Below are positions 12,205 through 25,608 of a stretch of 64,000 bases of DNA, piece by piece (position 1 is the stretch's first letter; each line of letters begins with the position of its first letter). The notes under the pieces are model-generated. The model ran no database searches and was not told the DNA's origin. It worked only from the letters and a program-made list of their open reading frames with translations. A program made the translations under genes and the position numbers. Source of the DNA: Papaver somniferum. Taxonomy: Eukaryota > Streptophyta > Magnoliopsida > Ranunculales > Papaveraceae. The DNA lies in the NCBI RefSeq assembly GCF_003573695.1, contig NC_039367.1, positions 160,100,542 through 160,164,541 on the forward strand, written 5' to 3'.

Positions 12205-13028
12205 GGTCTCAGAAAAGGTACAAAGAGAGTACTGACATAATGAATTAGGCATTACGTGCTTAAACTATGCATGGCACTATAGGCTTATAGACGTCGACTT
12301 ATGGTTACAAATTCCTCGTATCCAAAAAAGAATAAACAATAGTTAGAGCTCTGAGCCGATATATACCTGTGGTTGTTTTGACACGATATTTTTATGGACT
12401 TCTCACACGAGTTCTCGTTGTTTTATTCAAAATTGGCATGCATTAAGCAAAGGCACTAAACAAACGCCGTGAATGAGGTGGAAAACTAATGATTAAGAAG
12501 CTTCACAACTATTTCTAATTTTAATTGCATGAAATGACCACTGTAATCAAAATTTCACACCCTTTCCTATATTTTGTAATTTTATGGTTTTCAGAGTGAA
12601 GACACGAATTTTTTAGAGTTGAGATGTTGGAGAGAATTAAGATGAATTATGTTTCAAATGATTAGTTTGAGATTACTTAATTAGCTGTAACGATATAAGT
12701 AGCTATGGAACACGGTCGACTCTTACAATCAATACTAATACTAGTACAATTTTATCTTAAAGAAGAATAACTCCTATGACCAGTTATTGCCATGTTTTTC
12801 GAAAAAACATTGCAGCAATAAATGAAGGCAATTAAAAGAAATTTGTTAAAGAACTTTGATATTTATTTCAGGTTTACATTTTGCCTCGTTTTTAATGTTT
12901 TGAAACATTTTTTGACTATTCTTAATCGGACCAACGAAAAGATGTCTTATGTATGGTGAGAATCGGATAGCCCATTTTCACATAATGCTTTCTCTTTCTG
13001 CAACAATTTGTTTTCAGTTTTATCACTA
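12205..13028. other. No gene seen
   Basis: AT-rich flank between the LINE tail and the Helitron end. No features recognised. Confidence 0.5.
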
Positions 13029-13056
13029 CTAGTGTCTTGCCCGTGTGTTGCACGGG
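13029..13056 (-). mobile_element. Helitron 3' terminus
   Basis: Read on the minus strand, a GC-rich hairpin (CCCGTGCAACACACGGG) is followed by an 11-nt spacer that ends in CTAG, and the next base is T. This is the diagnostic layout of a plant Helitron 3' end inserted between A and T. The element body must extend to higher coordinates, but the 5' TC end could not be placed. No Rep/helicase coding was seen to its right, so it would be non-autonomous. Confidence 0.65.
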
Positions 13057-16000
13057 ATTAAGTTAATAACGATAATTGTTTATTTATTTTTATCTTTAAT
13101 AGTTGGAAGGAACATTAAAATCATCACAGTGAAAGTCAACTGCTAAAATCTTATCAATGAAAGATAGATAAACCACAAAAGTACGTATATACGATTAAGC
13201 AATAGTTCATTCGATTCTTGTACTTAACTACCACCATCAACATATCCACCATCAACATATCCACCATGATCCATCCCTAAGTGAATTGTAGAGTGAACAC
13301 GTAAGATTTATCATAAACAATACATTAATTAACTCATACCCAGTTGGAAAAGGCAAAATAGTAGACGTGTCTAAATTGTTATAGATTTTCAAAGCCATTA
13401 CCGATTCAGCAATGCGATTTCCCATAGACTTACCTTCTATGTATGAGTACGGCCAGGTTAGTCTAAGTATGAGTGCGGCCTAGCCCATACATAAGATTTC
13501 CCGATTACTGCCAACTTGGTCTAAAAAATCCCGATGTCTACATAATGCTTGCAACTGTTAATTTAAAAATAAAAAAGGTAAAAAAAATACACCTGCTGGT
13601 AGTTACCCAACCAGTGTCTTACTTTCATTAGGATATGGATAATGGGGTCAGATGGGTACACATGCTATCCTCGCTAGATTCAAGTTCAACTGACATTGGC
13701 AAGAAAATTTCTGAACTGATTGCATAATTATAACTCCAAAAGAAAGGCATGAGGGAAAACTCAAATTACAATCACAAACGCAGACACGTCAATAAAATGA
13801 ATATGGAACATTTATTTCAATAATTAATTGCTTTGATATACTTTTTCTTGATTTAAGTTGAAGGTTCCACACTGGTTCCCCTAACTTTATCCCAACACAT
13901 AATGCATTCCACATTTGTTTCTCCATAACTGGTGTCAAGCCCTTGCCTTTCAAATGCCTCGTGTTCTCGTTCTATTCTCCTAGTAGGTGCTTATTAGTTC
14001 CACGGGTTGGCCAGCAGAAAACATTAAGCATTATTCTGTGGTACTATAACGTATCTGCAATTTTTCTAGTGCATTTCTGCGGTACCATAACGTATCTTGC
14101 AAGTTTTCTCAGTGCATATACGAATAATATTAGAAAAAAGATTGTATGTTACAGAGGGGTTTTCATTCATATAGTGCTTGTAAGTATATTTACGGTCTAT
14201 ATGTGTCATGTTAGATTTTGTCCTCAATAAATCTTTTGGTTGCATCTTCAATTATGAATCATTAGTACCAAAGATATTCAATGCGTCACGTGTGATTAAT
14301 AGTCATTGCATGTAATATAAGATGTAAAAGGTAGTTCTTGTGGGAAGTAAAAATAGCTAAATTGAGGTTTATGTTCATATGACACCCGAACTCATAACGT
14401 AAGATAGAAAAAACAGATACCGATCATTTGGTACTGTCTACATCCCATATGCATGTAATGCACCTATATCCTAAAATTTATGCCTGGTAATGCTATAACT
14501 TATTGTTGTTCTTGATATCCCACTTCTAGATGTAGCCAAATATGTTGAAGAAATGATCTAATCAGAATTGTAGTTCGCCTATAATATCCATGTATACCTG
14601 AGGTGTTAATATATTAATAATAAATTACACTGGTACTGGTAGACCCGTTCCATAATTAATAGTGACAATACTTTGAGTACAAAGGTTACCTTAAAAGGAT
14701 TTGAAGTCAGCATTTAGCAGTAACTCATCGATACAAACTGTATGTGTTCATTGGGTAATCAAGGTTCTAAATATGTATTGAAGGATTATCTAGGAAGACA
14801 TACATATATTACCCGCATAATTAATAATTTCTTGACATTCAACATCAACGTTATGTACGGTCGTACACTTCTTGAAACAGCAGCAACAACACCACCATAC
14901 ATATCTACAAACTGACCTGAGAGGTATTCTTGAATAGCTGCAGGCTTTTACAAATGAGTAGGTTAGAGAAATTGAGAAATAATAAATATTTGAAGATTAC
15001 TTCATGGCTTTGGTTCAGAGTTTGTCATCCATCTGGATGCACCACAAAATTTATGGCTTTTTAAAATCCAGTAAAACTGTGTACTACTGTCATCTAGTTT
15101 CGTAGGAATAAATAACATTGATAATGGTATAATAAGACGACTGCCTACCCTAATAAATTGGTTGATTGGATACTATTTTCATTTAGAGATCTTAAGTAAG
15201 GAGAAACCCATGTTAGGACCTTTTTTTTTCTTTCCTAGATGTGAATATCTTGGATGGAAATTTCATGCCTAACCTACTGATTTCCAATTGATTATGACTC
15301 AAGTGTGCCCTGGGTCTTGGGTAAGAACCGAATAACAAATGGAAAAAAGGAAGTATTGCCTTTACCTTCAACAGCTACATGCTGAAAAGTGCACGCATCT
15401 GCTTCACGGAGGTTAACAATAGTACAGTACTCCTACCAGAAGAAAAGCAGTATTTATATTTCTAATAACAGATGCTTCTTAAAGCACTTAAATAATTAGT
15501 TGTACAAATACTAACATTCTTCTGCTAATAGTTGTATTCCATCCTCTTCAGTAATCTTTCGCAGCTCAATGTGGAAGAGAACAGTGTGACAACCACTATC
15601 AGTTTGATTTGCAAGTCTTCCAAGAAGGTATAAGGAATTGAGGTGTAACTTGAATCAAAAGCATCCGGAAAGCCAAAAATCCATCATCAATGACGACTTA
15701 GGAATCACTACAACAACAACATTAGCCCACTTACTACATTAGTCCAAAACAAAACAAAACAAAACTATAGATATGAAAATAGGCATATAAATATCACCTT
15801 CTTCAGTCATTAATGAAACCTTATTACACACAAACCTGCATATTATTTTGAAACGGAGGTAGTACTTTTGTTTATCTGCAATCATAACATGCATTATCAA
15901 TTCAAAGTGTCACACCAAAATTCACCTGACAATTGAAGCTTCATTAATTCAGAGGAACAAAAAATTGCACACCAGAATGAAAAATGTTTTTATGTGACTG

Positions 16001-16929
16001 CATACTTTCTGAGCAGAGAATACGTACCTTGCACTATATTTATGCCTAAGCACATCTCTGTAACCTGTGTTTGACAAATAGGGGTTTGTGTAGAATAGAA
16101 AAATAACTAAAATGTATATCTCACACAAATGGATATCCTATATTAGGGATTGAGACTTCCTCGAGAACGGATCTGAAAGCAAAATCCACATGAAAAACGA
16201 AACGAATCCAACAACATACTGGGTTATATGACCGTAAGATCTAAGTTGCTACTTTCATAAATAATTTACGAATGGCGTAATCTGCAGGAGTTCCTCTCTC
16301 ACCTGCAGTGCAAAAAGAAAAAAGCATACACCAGGAGAACTAAGGAAAAAAAAAAAACTTACAAAAGATGGCTCAATTGAGTAGAGCAGTCATACAAGAA
16401 TTTGATGCGGCAATTCTTCTTACTGTTTATTTTACGGAAAAATAAACCGATTTCAGTAGGGTTTTGCAGAAGTATTAGGAGGGGAGAGAGGAAGAGAGAG
16501 GAGAAGAGAATTAGGGATAGGTAAACCGATTTCAGTAGGATTTTAGGGTTTTGCAGAAGTATTAGGAGGGAAGAGAGGAGGATAGAGTTAGGGATAGGTT
16601 GTGTTTTAGACGTGGAATGGTGAGTAATCTTAACCCCGGATGTTTGATGTGAACAAAAAATTTAAAAATAAAATTTAAAACCCTTGATTTCTATTAGTTT
16701 GGGATCAGGAACTCTAGAATTCAAGCTTTTGACCTAACTTTCAATCTGGAACCAGTATTTCGGCCTCAAATTATATATACAATTACAGAGCGGGCATGTT
16801 CTGTCAGTTTAACATTATATTTTCATGAGAAGTATTCCAAAAGTAACATTATATTTTCATGAGAAGTATTCCAAAGGTCAAATGCCCATTTTTTGGGGTC
16901 AAAACTCGTGAGGTGGAGGAGTCCACCAC
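13057..16929. other. Non-coding stretch, probably Helitron body plus flank
   Basis: No gene-like frame over nearly 4 kb. Two local duplications stand out: about 76 bp at 16443-16600 (units with AAACCGATTTCAGTAGG) and a perfect-looking 34-bp tandem pair at 16811-16878. Confidence 0.5.
16811..16878. repeat. 34-bp tandem duplication
   Basis: Two adjacent units start AACATTATATTTTCATGAGA and differ only near the end (AAAAGT against AAAGGT). Confidence 0.8.
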
Positions 16930-17165
16930 CTCCTTCCATTTGTCTGCTTTACTGGTAGTCTGTCCTCTCTATATATCTTGAGAATGCTAGAGATTTCGTT
17001 TTAGGATTTTAACTCCAACAAACCTAGTACTTTCCATTTTTTGCATGCTTGAATTTTAAGTTGCCATTGATTCCATATATGTTTACCTGAATACTTTTTT
17101 TAGCTTTTCCAAACTCTAGAATAGAAATTTCATTTTCACTCTACTTGCTCGACTTTGGATGCATC

Positions 17166-17574
17166 TGTTAGGAAAATGGGCACCCCGAGCGCAGCGGAAA
17201 TCAGGATCATAATGGGCAATTGGTGATTTAAGCCTAACATGGAAAAATCCCCAAACCCTAAACACTAGAACACCAAATCCTCTCTCTACAAGTTTTTCTC
17301 TCGCACCGTTATTGACCTTCACGGTAGCACATGACCCTCCCTAACAAAGAGACCAAAAACCTAAGCACGAGGTTTTACCACTCCTCTAGGTTGGATTTAT
17401 CTCTACACCTCTAATTCTAATTATTTATTAGAGAAACAAATTTGTCCCTTAAGAATCCCTGGCTTTGGAAACAAGTTTTCCTAACTTAACTCTTAAGTTC
17501 CTAAACTTTAGGAACAAGTTATACAAGGTAGAGTTTGACCAAAAGTCAAACTTTCACAACGACTAAAACCAACA
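17166..17574 (-). repeat. LTR copy 2, internally deleted
   Basis: It begins TGTTAGGAAAATGGGCACC and ends AAAACCAACA like copy 1, but about 300 bp are missing after AAGCCTAACATGGA. The polypurine-like stretch CCAAGGTGGAGAAT (minus strand) follows on the right. The left flank is host-like sequence related to 9552-9735, not a primer-binding site. Confidence 0.65.
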
Positions 17575-19409
17575 ATTCTCCACCTTGGATCATACTTTCA
17601 AGCATGAGACAATCACAGGAAATTACCTCCATCTTCCACCAGAGTTGTTCACCATCACTATATACCCGTAGAATCGCATTTGAAGCTCATACGCGAACTT
17701 CCATCTTCATGGAACCATCTCTTCGATCTTCCCAGCTCCACCGCCGGAATTATACCGATTCTGCACAAATTTGAAGCAGTGCATGCGATTGAGATCGAAG
17801 GTACTTTTCCCTACTTGTCTGCTACCATCATCAGAGGGAATTTGTTTTAATTTTCCACACTGACTCATTTTATGCATGTTTGAACGGGGGATGGGTATCT
17901 ATTTCCGATAATATTTCTTTCTTTTTTTGTGGTATAATAAAAGAGTACACTACGACTATGAGAAGGTATATAGTTGATACAAATTAGGTCTGAAGAGCAG
18001 CCTCTAGGATCATGCATCGATTTTTGAGGGCCTTCTCGAGTAATGTCAAATTGATGTTTGTATAACTTTGAAATTGATGTTTGTTATCTTTCTGTTAGCT
18101 GTAATGCTTATTTGACTTTTCCGTTTATCTTGTCATTCATCGGATAAAAGCTATACTCTCACCGTTGAACTGATATCCCAAAAAATTTGTAACACTTTTT
18201 TACCTCATAAAGTAACATTTGAACCTCCTAACAGACTAAAACTTGTTTCCAATTCAAGTAGTCCATTATTTTTTTACAGTCTCCTTCAAGAGAGAAATTT
18301 GATAAGGCCTTCTCTCTATCCCATTTTGGACCTTCAAAAATATGCTAGTGCCTCAGCCTCTCCAACTGAAGAAGAAGGACAATTGCCTCCTCTTGCTCTT
18401 TCGAAACCTGTTGATCTACAAATTAAAATATCAACTCGTATCCAGCATTAGTAACCTTTGATATCCATGAACATCCACATCGATATTACAAGTGTCGCCT
18501 AAAGTACTCCTCCATTGTCTGTTAGGTAAAGGATGAAATGTATTGGAATAATCATAGTAACATTAGAAACGTCTGTCCTACTAGAAGGGGTCCAAAAACG
18601 TAGGTATCTCGGCATTTGTACCGCCAAACTATAATGCTTTGTTAACCTTTCTTGTTCTTAATGACTTAACATTACTTCAAAGCGTGAATGATGTTACTTT
18701 AGTGACTTAGTTCTTTGATGCATGGGAATCGATCAAGTAAATGCAGGCATAACTGTGGAAAGTGAAAGCTTTCCCAGTGGTACGTACGAGGTATATATAT
18801 TCATCTTATTACCTCTTTAACATTATTTGATAGAAAATATTAAGGATCCAAATTTATATTTTTTAACACTTCCTACGTTCCATTTTATTTGATGTTGTAG
18901 TGATACAGGAGTATCGTAGCAAAAGAAGAATGATTTGAAGAATATCTTCACATGAGCCGTGTAGATCATATGACGTGTGAAGATTATATTCACACAGGGA
19001 CAGTTAAGACTTCAATATGAGCCTAGGTTTAGTTGAGCTATACTATGGCTAGAGAGTGTCTAGAAGATACTAGATGTTGGTCGACCAGTTTGTTTGATCA
19101 ACAAGACTTGAGGTTTCCTTACTTAGAGTAGGATTCCTAGTTTATATGAGTTCTAAAAACTCATAGCTTTAATTCTTTTCCAGCAAGTTTACACCGATAT
19201 AAAAGGGGGAGACTTGTAGGCTAGAAAGGTACAGAAAAAACGAGAGGGATAGCAGTCATATTTGATGTGTTCTAATATAGATTGCAGAAATGGAAAACGT
19301 AGAAACTTCGTAGAGCCATAGAAGCAAAAGAAGTCAAGTGAAAGCTGGCTGGTAAGGATTTCTGTGTTTATATACCAATTGTTATTTTGTGTAATGGTGC
19401 AAGATAGCC
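17575..19409 (-). repeat. Chimeric block made of pieces of the 1-7427 region
   Basis: In order, this block matches 722-1806, then 3067 to about 3675 (left foldback arm and TATA-like CGATATAAAAGGGGGAG), then 7276-7427, and then runs straight into LTR copy 3. All pieces keep the same order and orientation. The junctions near 18664, 19215-19255 and 19410 are abrupt. Confidence 0.75.
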
Positions 19410-20101
19410 GAGCGCAGCGGAAATCAGGATCATAATGGGCAATTGGTGATTTAAGCCTAACATGGAGAAATAAGAAGAGATAGACAGGAGATAAACAACC
19501 ACAACACAAGATATACGTGGTTCACCTTTACTAGATACATCCACGACCAACACCACCAGAAAAACTTCCATTAAAATCAAAGACCATTACATGCTCTTTC
19601 CGCAACCAAGACAAGACCCAAAGAGTTAACAACACATACCCGAGAACACCAGTGAAGAAACCATAGAAACAATTCTCTAACCATTCCTCAAACCAGCCTC
19701 ATGTATTCTCTTATGCACAGCTGCTACTAACATAGGAGAAACATGGAAACACTAGAAACTTTGTTTAGGAAAAATCGCCAAACCCTAAACACTAGAACAC
19801 CAAAATCCTCTCTCTACAAGTTTTTCTCTCGCACCGTTATTGACCTTCACGGTAGCACATGACCCTCCCTAACAAAGAGACCAAAAACCTAAGAACGAGG
19901 TTTTACCACTCTTCTAGGTTGGATTTATCTCTACAACTCTAATTCTAATTCTTTATTAGAGAAACAAATTTGGCCCTTAAGAATCCCTAGCTTTGGGAAC
20001 AAGTTTTCCTAACTTAACTCTTAAGTTCCTAAATTCAGGAACAAGTTATACAAGGTAGAGTTTGACCGAAAGTAAAACTTTCACAACGACTAAAACCAAC
20101 A
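19410..20101 (-). repeat. LTR copy 3, left end truncated
   Basis: It matches copy 1 from the GAGCGCAGCGGAAATCAGG region to the AAAACCAACA end, and keeps the middle section that copy 2 lost. The first bases of the LTR are missing, replaced by sequence like 7427. Confidence 0.7.
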
Positions 20102-20615
20102 ATTATCCACCTTGGATCATACTTTCAAGCATGAGACGATCACAGGAAATTACCTCCATCTTCCACCAGAGTTGTTCACCATCACTATATACCCGTAGAA
20201 TCACATTTGAAGCTCATACGCGAACATCCATCTTCATGGAACCATCTCTTCGATCTTCCCAAATCCACCGCCAGAATTATACCGATTCTGCACAAATTTG
20301 AAGCAGTGCATGCGATTGAGATCGAAGGTACTTTTCCCTACTTGTATACTACCATCATAAGAGGGAATTTGTTTTAATTTGCCACACTGACTCATTTTAT
20401 GCATGTTTGAACGGGGGATGGGTATCTATTTACGATAATCTTTCTTTATTTTTTGGGGGTATAATAAAAGAGTACACTACGACTACGAGAAGGTATATAG
20501 TTGATACAAATAAGGTCTGAAGAGCATCCTCTAGGATCATGCATAGATTTTTGAGGGCCTTCTCGAGTAATGTCAAATTGATGTTGTATAACTTTGAAAT
20601 TGATGTTTGTTATCT
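20102..20615 (-). repeat. Internal remnant next to LTR copy 3
   Basis: Matches the sequence after copies 1 and 2, then diverges abruptly near GTTTGTTATCTT, where the next segment is gene-derived. Confidence 0.65.
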
Positions 20616-20853
20616 TCAAAAAATATCCACAGGGCAATCACATGCATGCATGTAAACAAATCTCGACCACTGTTGATAACGAGTCGCTTGTAAAGATCTC
20701 GATCCATACTGTGAAAGTCTTTCAGATCCTCAGTTGTAACAGATGAAGCCATGTCAACAAATATCGACCACTGTTGATAACGAGTTTCTTGTAAAGATCT
20801 CGATCCATACCGCGAAATGCTTTCAGATCCTCAGTTGTAACAGATGAAGCCAT
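20616..20853 (-). pseudogene. Duplicated first-exon fragment of a plant gene of unknown function
   Basis: On the minus strand an ATG at 20853 opens MASSVTTEDLKAFRGMDRDL. A 101-bp tandem duplicate gives a second ATG at 20752 (MASSVTTEDLKDFHSMDRDL), which runs on into MHVIALWIFFED. The arrangement resembles a plant-specific family I recall only by its MALWLWLE-like motif, so no function is given. 101 is not a multiple of three, so the outer start reads out of frame into the inner copy. The fragment ends at the repeat junction near 20616. A TATA-like box for it lies beyond the LINE at 23035-23041. Confidence 0.5.
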
Positions 20854-20863
20854 GTCCTAAAGG

Positions 20864-22940
20864 AAGAAGAGATTATCAGACCTGTGTTGGAAGGTATTGA
20901 TTTTGATTGTATTAATTCTGTTGAATCTGAAATACTGGATGCTAACTTCTCTGAAGCTGAGGTCTTACAGGCAATTAAAGATCTTGGTCAGGATAAGGCT
21001 CCTGGACCGGATGGCTACCCAATTATGTTCTTTCATAAATGTTGGAGCTTCATTAAAACAGACATTATGGATACGATGAAAGAATTTTGTGAAGCAGATT
21101 GCATTGATACCAAGCAGATTGCAGACCTATATGCCTTCTTACTAGTGTCTATAAAATTTTATCTAAGGTACTTGCTACTAGATTGAAATTGGTTATGACA
21201 AAACTTATTTCACCTGTACAATGTGCTTATATTGAGGGTAGACATATCATAGACGGTATTCTCATTGCAAATGAGTTAGTGGACTCAAGATTAAAAGCTG
21301 GGAAACCAGGAGTTATTTGTAAAATAGATCTTGAGAAGGCGTTTGATAGAATCAATTGGAGTTATCTAGAGCTCATGATGCAAAAAATGGGTTTCAGCAG
21401 GAAGTGGATCAATTGGATTAAATTTTGTTATTCTATTGCCACCTTTTCTGTGTTCATCAATGGGTCTCCTTTTGGTTTTTTCAGCAGTTCAAGAGGTGTT
21501 AGACAGGGCTGCCCTATATCTCCACTTCTTTTTAACATTGCTATGGAGGGTTTCTCAAGATATATTGATAGAGCAGCTAACTCTCAGTTATTTAATGGTT
21601 TTTCTATGGTGCAGAATGGTATAGTGGTTAATCATTTGCACTATGCAGATGACACCATTTTCTTTGTAGACAACAACAAGGAGGAACTCACAAATTTGTT
21701 TTCTATTCTTCGTTGTTTTGAATACATTGCAGGTTTGAAAGTTAACAAAGCTAAAACAAGAATAATTGCTATTGGCGAGGTGCCTCTTATTAGTGAGTGG
21801 GTTGTTGAGTTGGGATGTGCAGTAGATACTATGCCTTTCATGTACCTGGGAATGCCCCTTGGTGCGAAGCCTACTTCTAAAGCTATTTGGGTTCCAATTA
21901 TTGAGAAATTTGATGCCAGACTATCTGTATGGAAAGTTGGAAAATAATTTCTGAGGTCAGTGTTCTGGTAACCAAAAATTCAACTTTGGGTATCCATTCT
22001 GGAGGCATGATATCATTCTGGAATGATAAATGGGTCGGGAATACATCCCTTACAATAAATTTCAATCTTCTTTCCAAATTGGATAGATTACAATGTGATA
22101 GTTTGGCTGATCATATTACACCTGATGGTGCTTGGAAATTTGATTTCAAGAGAGACCTTAATAATTCAGAAGTGGCGCAGTTTGCTGACCTGTTATGTGT
22201 CATTGGAAGTAATCCACCATCCAATGATGACTTAACGGATACGAGAAGGTGGGATCTTCATACTTCAGGTTGTTTCACTGTTAATTCTCTATATGAGAAT
22301 TTTGTTGCTGCTGAGGGTGTAGCTGATTTTCCATATCATTTTGTCTGGAATGCCGGAGTTCCTCCTAAAGTTAACTTCCTAGTTTGGTGTGCAGTACATG
22401 GTAAAATGAATTCTTTGGATATGTTACAACACAAAGGTATGGACATCTACATATCTTGTGTTCTTTGCGGGGATAGTTCCGAGTCTCAGAATCATATTTT
22501 ACTTCATTGTAAGGTAGCTCACAATATTTGGATGGATGTTACTCCTTCGAAACATTGGTCTTGGGTGTTTCCAGGAACCATGTTTAGTTTTTCTCTATCA
22601 TGGTCTTTCAATATGTTTTCCCCTTCAGGTAGAGTAGTGTGGGACTTGTTACCAGCTGCAGTCATATGGGTTTTGTGGAGAGAGCGTAACTGTCGTACTT
22701 TTGAAGAAAACTACAGTTTCAAAACAGATGCAGACCTTGCTACAGATGTTAAGTCCCTTGTTTTATCATGGGCAGAAGCTTGTGGAAAGAAGGTTCACCT
22801 GAAGTGCTCTTATACTGTATCCAATTGGGAGACGGTATTCTCCTAATTTTCTGTTTTTTGCTTTTGTTTCTGCCTACCTGTTGTAGACATTTGTAAATTC
22901 TTATCTCCTAAATGAATTTCTCTATTCTTGTCAAAAAAAA
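20864..22940 (+). mobile_element. 5'-truncated L1-like LINE with target-site duplication
   Basis: It is flanked by AAGCCATGTCCTAAAGG at 20847-20863 and 22941-22957 and ends in an A-run. It encodes the reverse transcriptase core: CKIDLEKAFDRINW (motif A), RGVRQGCPISP (motif B) and HYADDTIFF (YADD, motif C). The zf-RVT region follows (VWNAGVPPKVNFLVWC, with CVLC and ILLHC ligands). ORF1 and the endonuclease are missing. The frame changes twice. Near 21130-21186 a short deletion joins IDTKQIAD to SVYKILSKVLA in another frame. Near 21940 the RT thumb/connection region is lost. It is therefore dead, but its clear TSD suggests a fairly recent insertion. Confidence 0.9.
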
Positions 22941-23034
22941 AAGCCATGTCCTAAAGGGATTGGTAGTGATAAATGGAATGACTTGAGGGAATGATAAGGA
23001 AGCGGGTGGGCGAACGGGTTTTGGGTTCGTCACA

Positions 23035-23041
23035 ATTTATA
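23035..23041 (-). promoter_or_regulatory. Probable TATA box of the interrupted minus-strand gene
   Basis: On the minus strand CCTATAAATTGTG lies about 85 bp from the right edge of the LINE insertion. Without the LINE it would sit about 100 bp or less upstream of the ATG at 20853, a normal plant spacing once leader length is allowed for. Confidence 0.45.
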
Positions 23042-25553
23042 GGCACTATTGTGACTCTTGACTTTGTCTCTTGCCAAGAGTCGTGACTCAAAGTTAGAAA
23101 TTAAGTCGCAAAATGATGTACGAATCAGTGTGTGCGGTTGAGAACTTGAGACACAACGGTTAATGAAGAGTTAGTCTACTGTATCAGACACGTACACCGT
23201 ACATCTGACCGTTGACCCCGGAAGTCAAGTATTTGTTTATCCCAATTGGATTTTTATTTTGAGCACGGGCCAGGCCTTGATAAAAGTTTTACCAAAAACC
23301 CACATTTGACGGCACCGTGTTTTAATTATACGGCCACGGAACAGTCCAAATTGAAGTTACCACACCATTGAATAAAAGGATGTAGCCTTTATATTTCTCA
23401 AAATCCAAATTCTCTTTTCAAATTTTGAATAACAAAATAAGTTGGATTGATATTTTCATAGTTATGAAATTATATTTTTTTTATTGTTTTTTTGCCAATA
23501 TGAAGGGTGCCTCCACGAATAAAAAAACAATTGTTCAAAACTTATCAGAAAATTAGAACAATTAGCTCGAATAATTTTATTTTATTTACTGGGCGCGGAT
23601 CCATGGAAACTCTTGTATGAGCTGTATCTTGCAAATCTTACAAGATTTCACCCGATTTCTTTAGTGTGTAAACAACATTTGTAGTCAATACTCAGATGAT
23701 GGTTCTTCTTATAAAACTAGATAATCCTTAAAAAAAATGAACAAACCTATTGGAGAAACATATCATTAAAATATAAGCTTCAAATTTATTGTTATTTGGA
23801 TTCTAAAGAAGAATTTGTACAAATCTTATAAGACAGTGGACATATAAGATTTCTCATGAATCCTCCCTCATATCTAATAGGTTCATTTGTCTTTATTTAT
23901 AAGCCCTTTAGAGTTCGTTTGGGTCTTTTCTTTCTGTTATTTAAGTATTCGGGGATGGTTTCTTGAAAATCTGGAAAGGGGTTGTTGATGGTGTTGAGAA
24001 CATGATATGTGCTTGTGGCCTTTTTTTATGGTTAGTGACATTACTTGGATGCCATAGCCTAAATTAGGTATGTGTTTCTTTTATTTCTTATCTAGCTTAG
24101 TTAACTGTAACTACTTTAAAAATTATTCTTCACCTCTTGTAGCGCGCGTGGTATATCTTTCTTCTGTTTTTTGTTAGAATGAGAATGTCCAAGTGTTTGA
24201 TCAATATAACATTAATCACTACTTTATTTATGACGGAGTTTCAAATGCCCCCGCCGTCAGAATATTGAACATAATTTTCAAAACCTATTGAGGCGTTACG
24301 AATTTGATGATATATATAATTTATTTTTTGAATGTTGGTTTGCTTGCCAAAATTTGAAACGTAAACTTCTTCATGTTTTCTAATTGTTTTCCAAAATTTG
24401 ACACGTTATCTTCAAGCATTACGAATTTTATGATAAATATAAATTCCCTCCTAAAATCCCTCGCAGAGAAGGAGAAGACATGAATATATTAAAGGGTTGT
24501 TTTGAAAGAGAGTAGGGAATATTAGCTTTGATTTAAAGTGTATTTCTTCCTCTAAAAAACACCCCTTAACAGGAACTATTGAATGGGGTATCCCAATTAG
24601 TTTCCATATCCCCAATTGAACACTCTTTATAAATCATACTTGATACTGAAATGCTTGTTAAAAAGTTACAAACGAAAGGCTTGGCCTTCCTGGCCTCTGT
24701 GCTAGGTTATTGCTTCCCTATCCTAATTAAACAATATCGGCTAAAAGAAAACGGAAAAGTTTATGCAAGAGTCTATATGCTTATATGACAAGAGTATCCG
24801 ATGTGTCACGCAACGACTGGCATATACCACTAGGATCTTCCCTCCTCCCAGTCTCATCTCATGTGACGTGATCCAACGGTTGTGTGCATCATTTCACTCA
24901 TGATAACACATTAAATTCCTAAATTCTCCTGGACTTTTAATTTCCCGTTTTTCTTTCATGTCATCGTACGTGGGTTGAATGTGCCTTCGATCCGGTTCAA
25001 TTCGTTTTATTGCAGTATTAGGATTACACGATGGGTAATTCTACAGTATATTCTGGAAAAAAATTTGATCGAAAACGATGATTCCTTAAATATTCATTTA
25101 TATGAAATTGCTAACAATAGCATCGATTACATCAATGAACGGATTAAGAAGAAGAGTACAATGATTACATAATTCGAAACTCAAAAATACGAATAATGAA
25201 AAATTGATTAAATATACATCATCCAACAAGGAATTAAGTGCAATTTTAATGGGATTTACCCATTATGTTTGATCATCAATGGTTCGAAACCATTGTAGTT
25301 GATGTTCACTCTAGAACTTAGATGCTTCCATAAAGAGAAAGTGATATGCCCAGATTATTCCGATCAATTTTGATGTTTTTTGATCTTGTCTCCAGAAGAA
25401 CTGATCAATAATTGTTGAAATAGATCATCCTCGATAAAGTGATCGATGATAAAGCAGCACCACCAAAATACGCCTATAAGGCTAAGGTAAACCACCAGAA
25501 CGGTGTATTTGAAATCTGGATTGCCATAGTATGTCATCCAATTTTATTTATTA

Positions 25554-25608
<55 letters not shown>

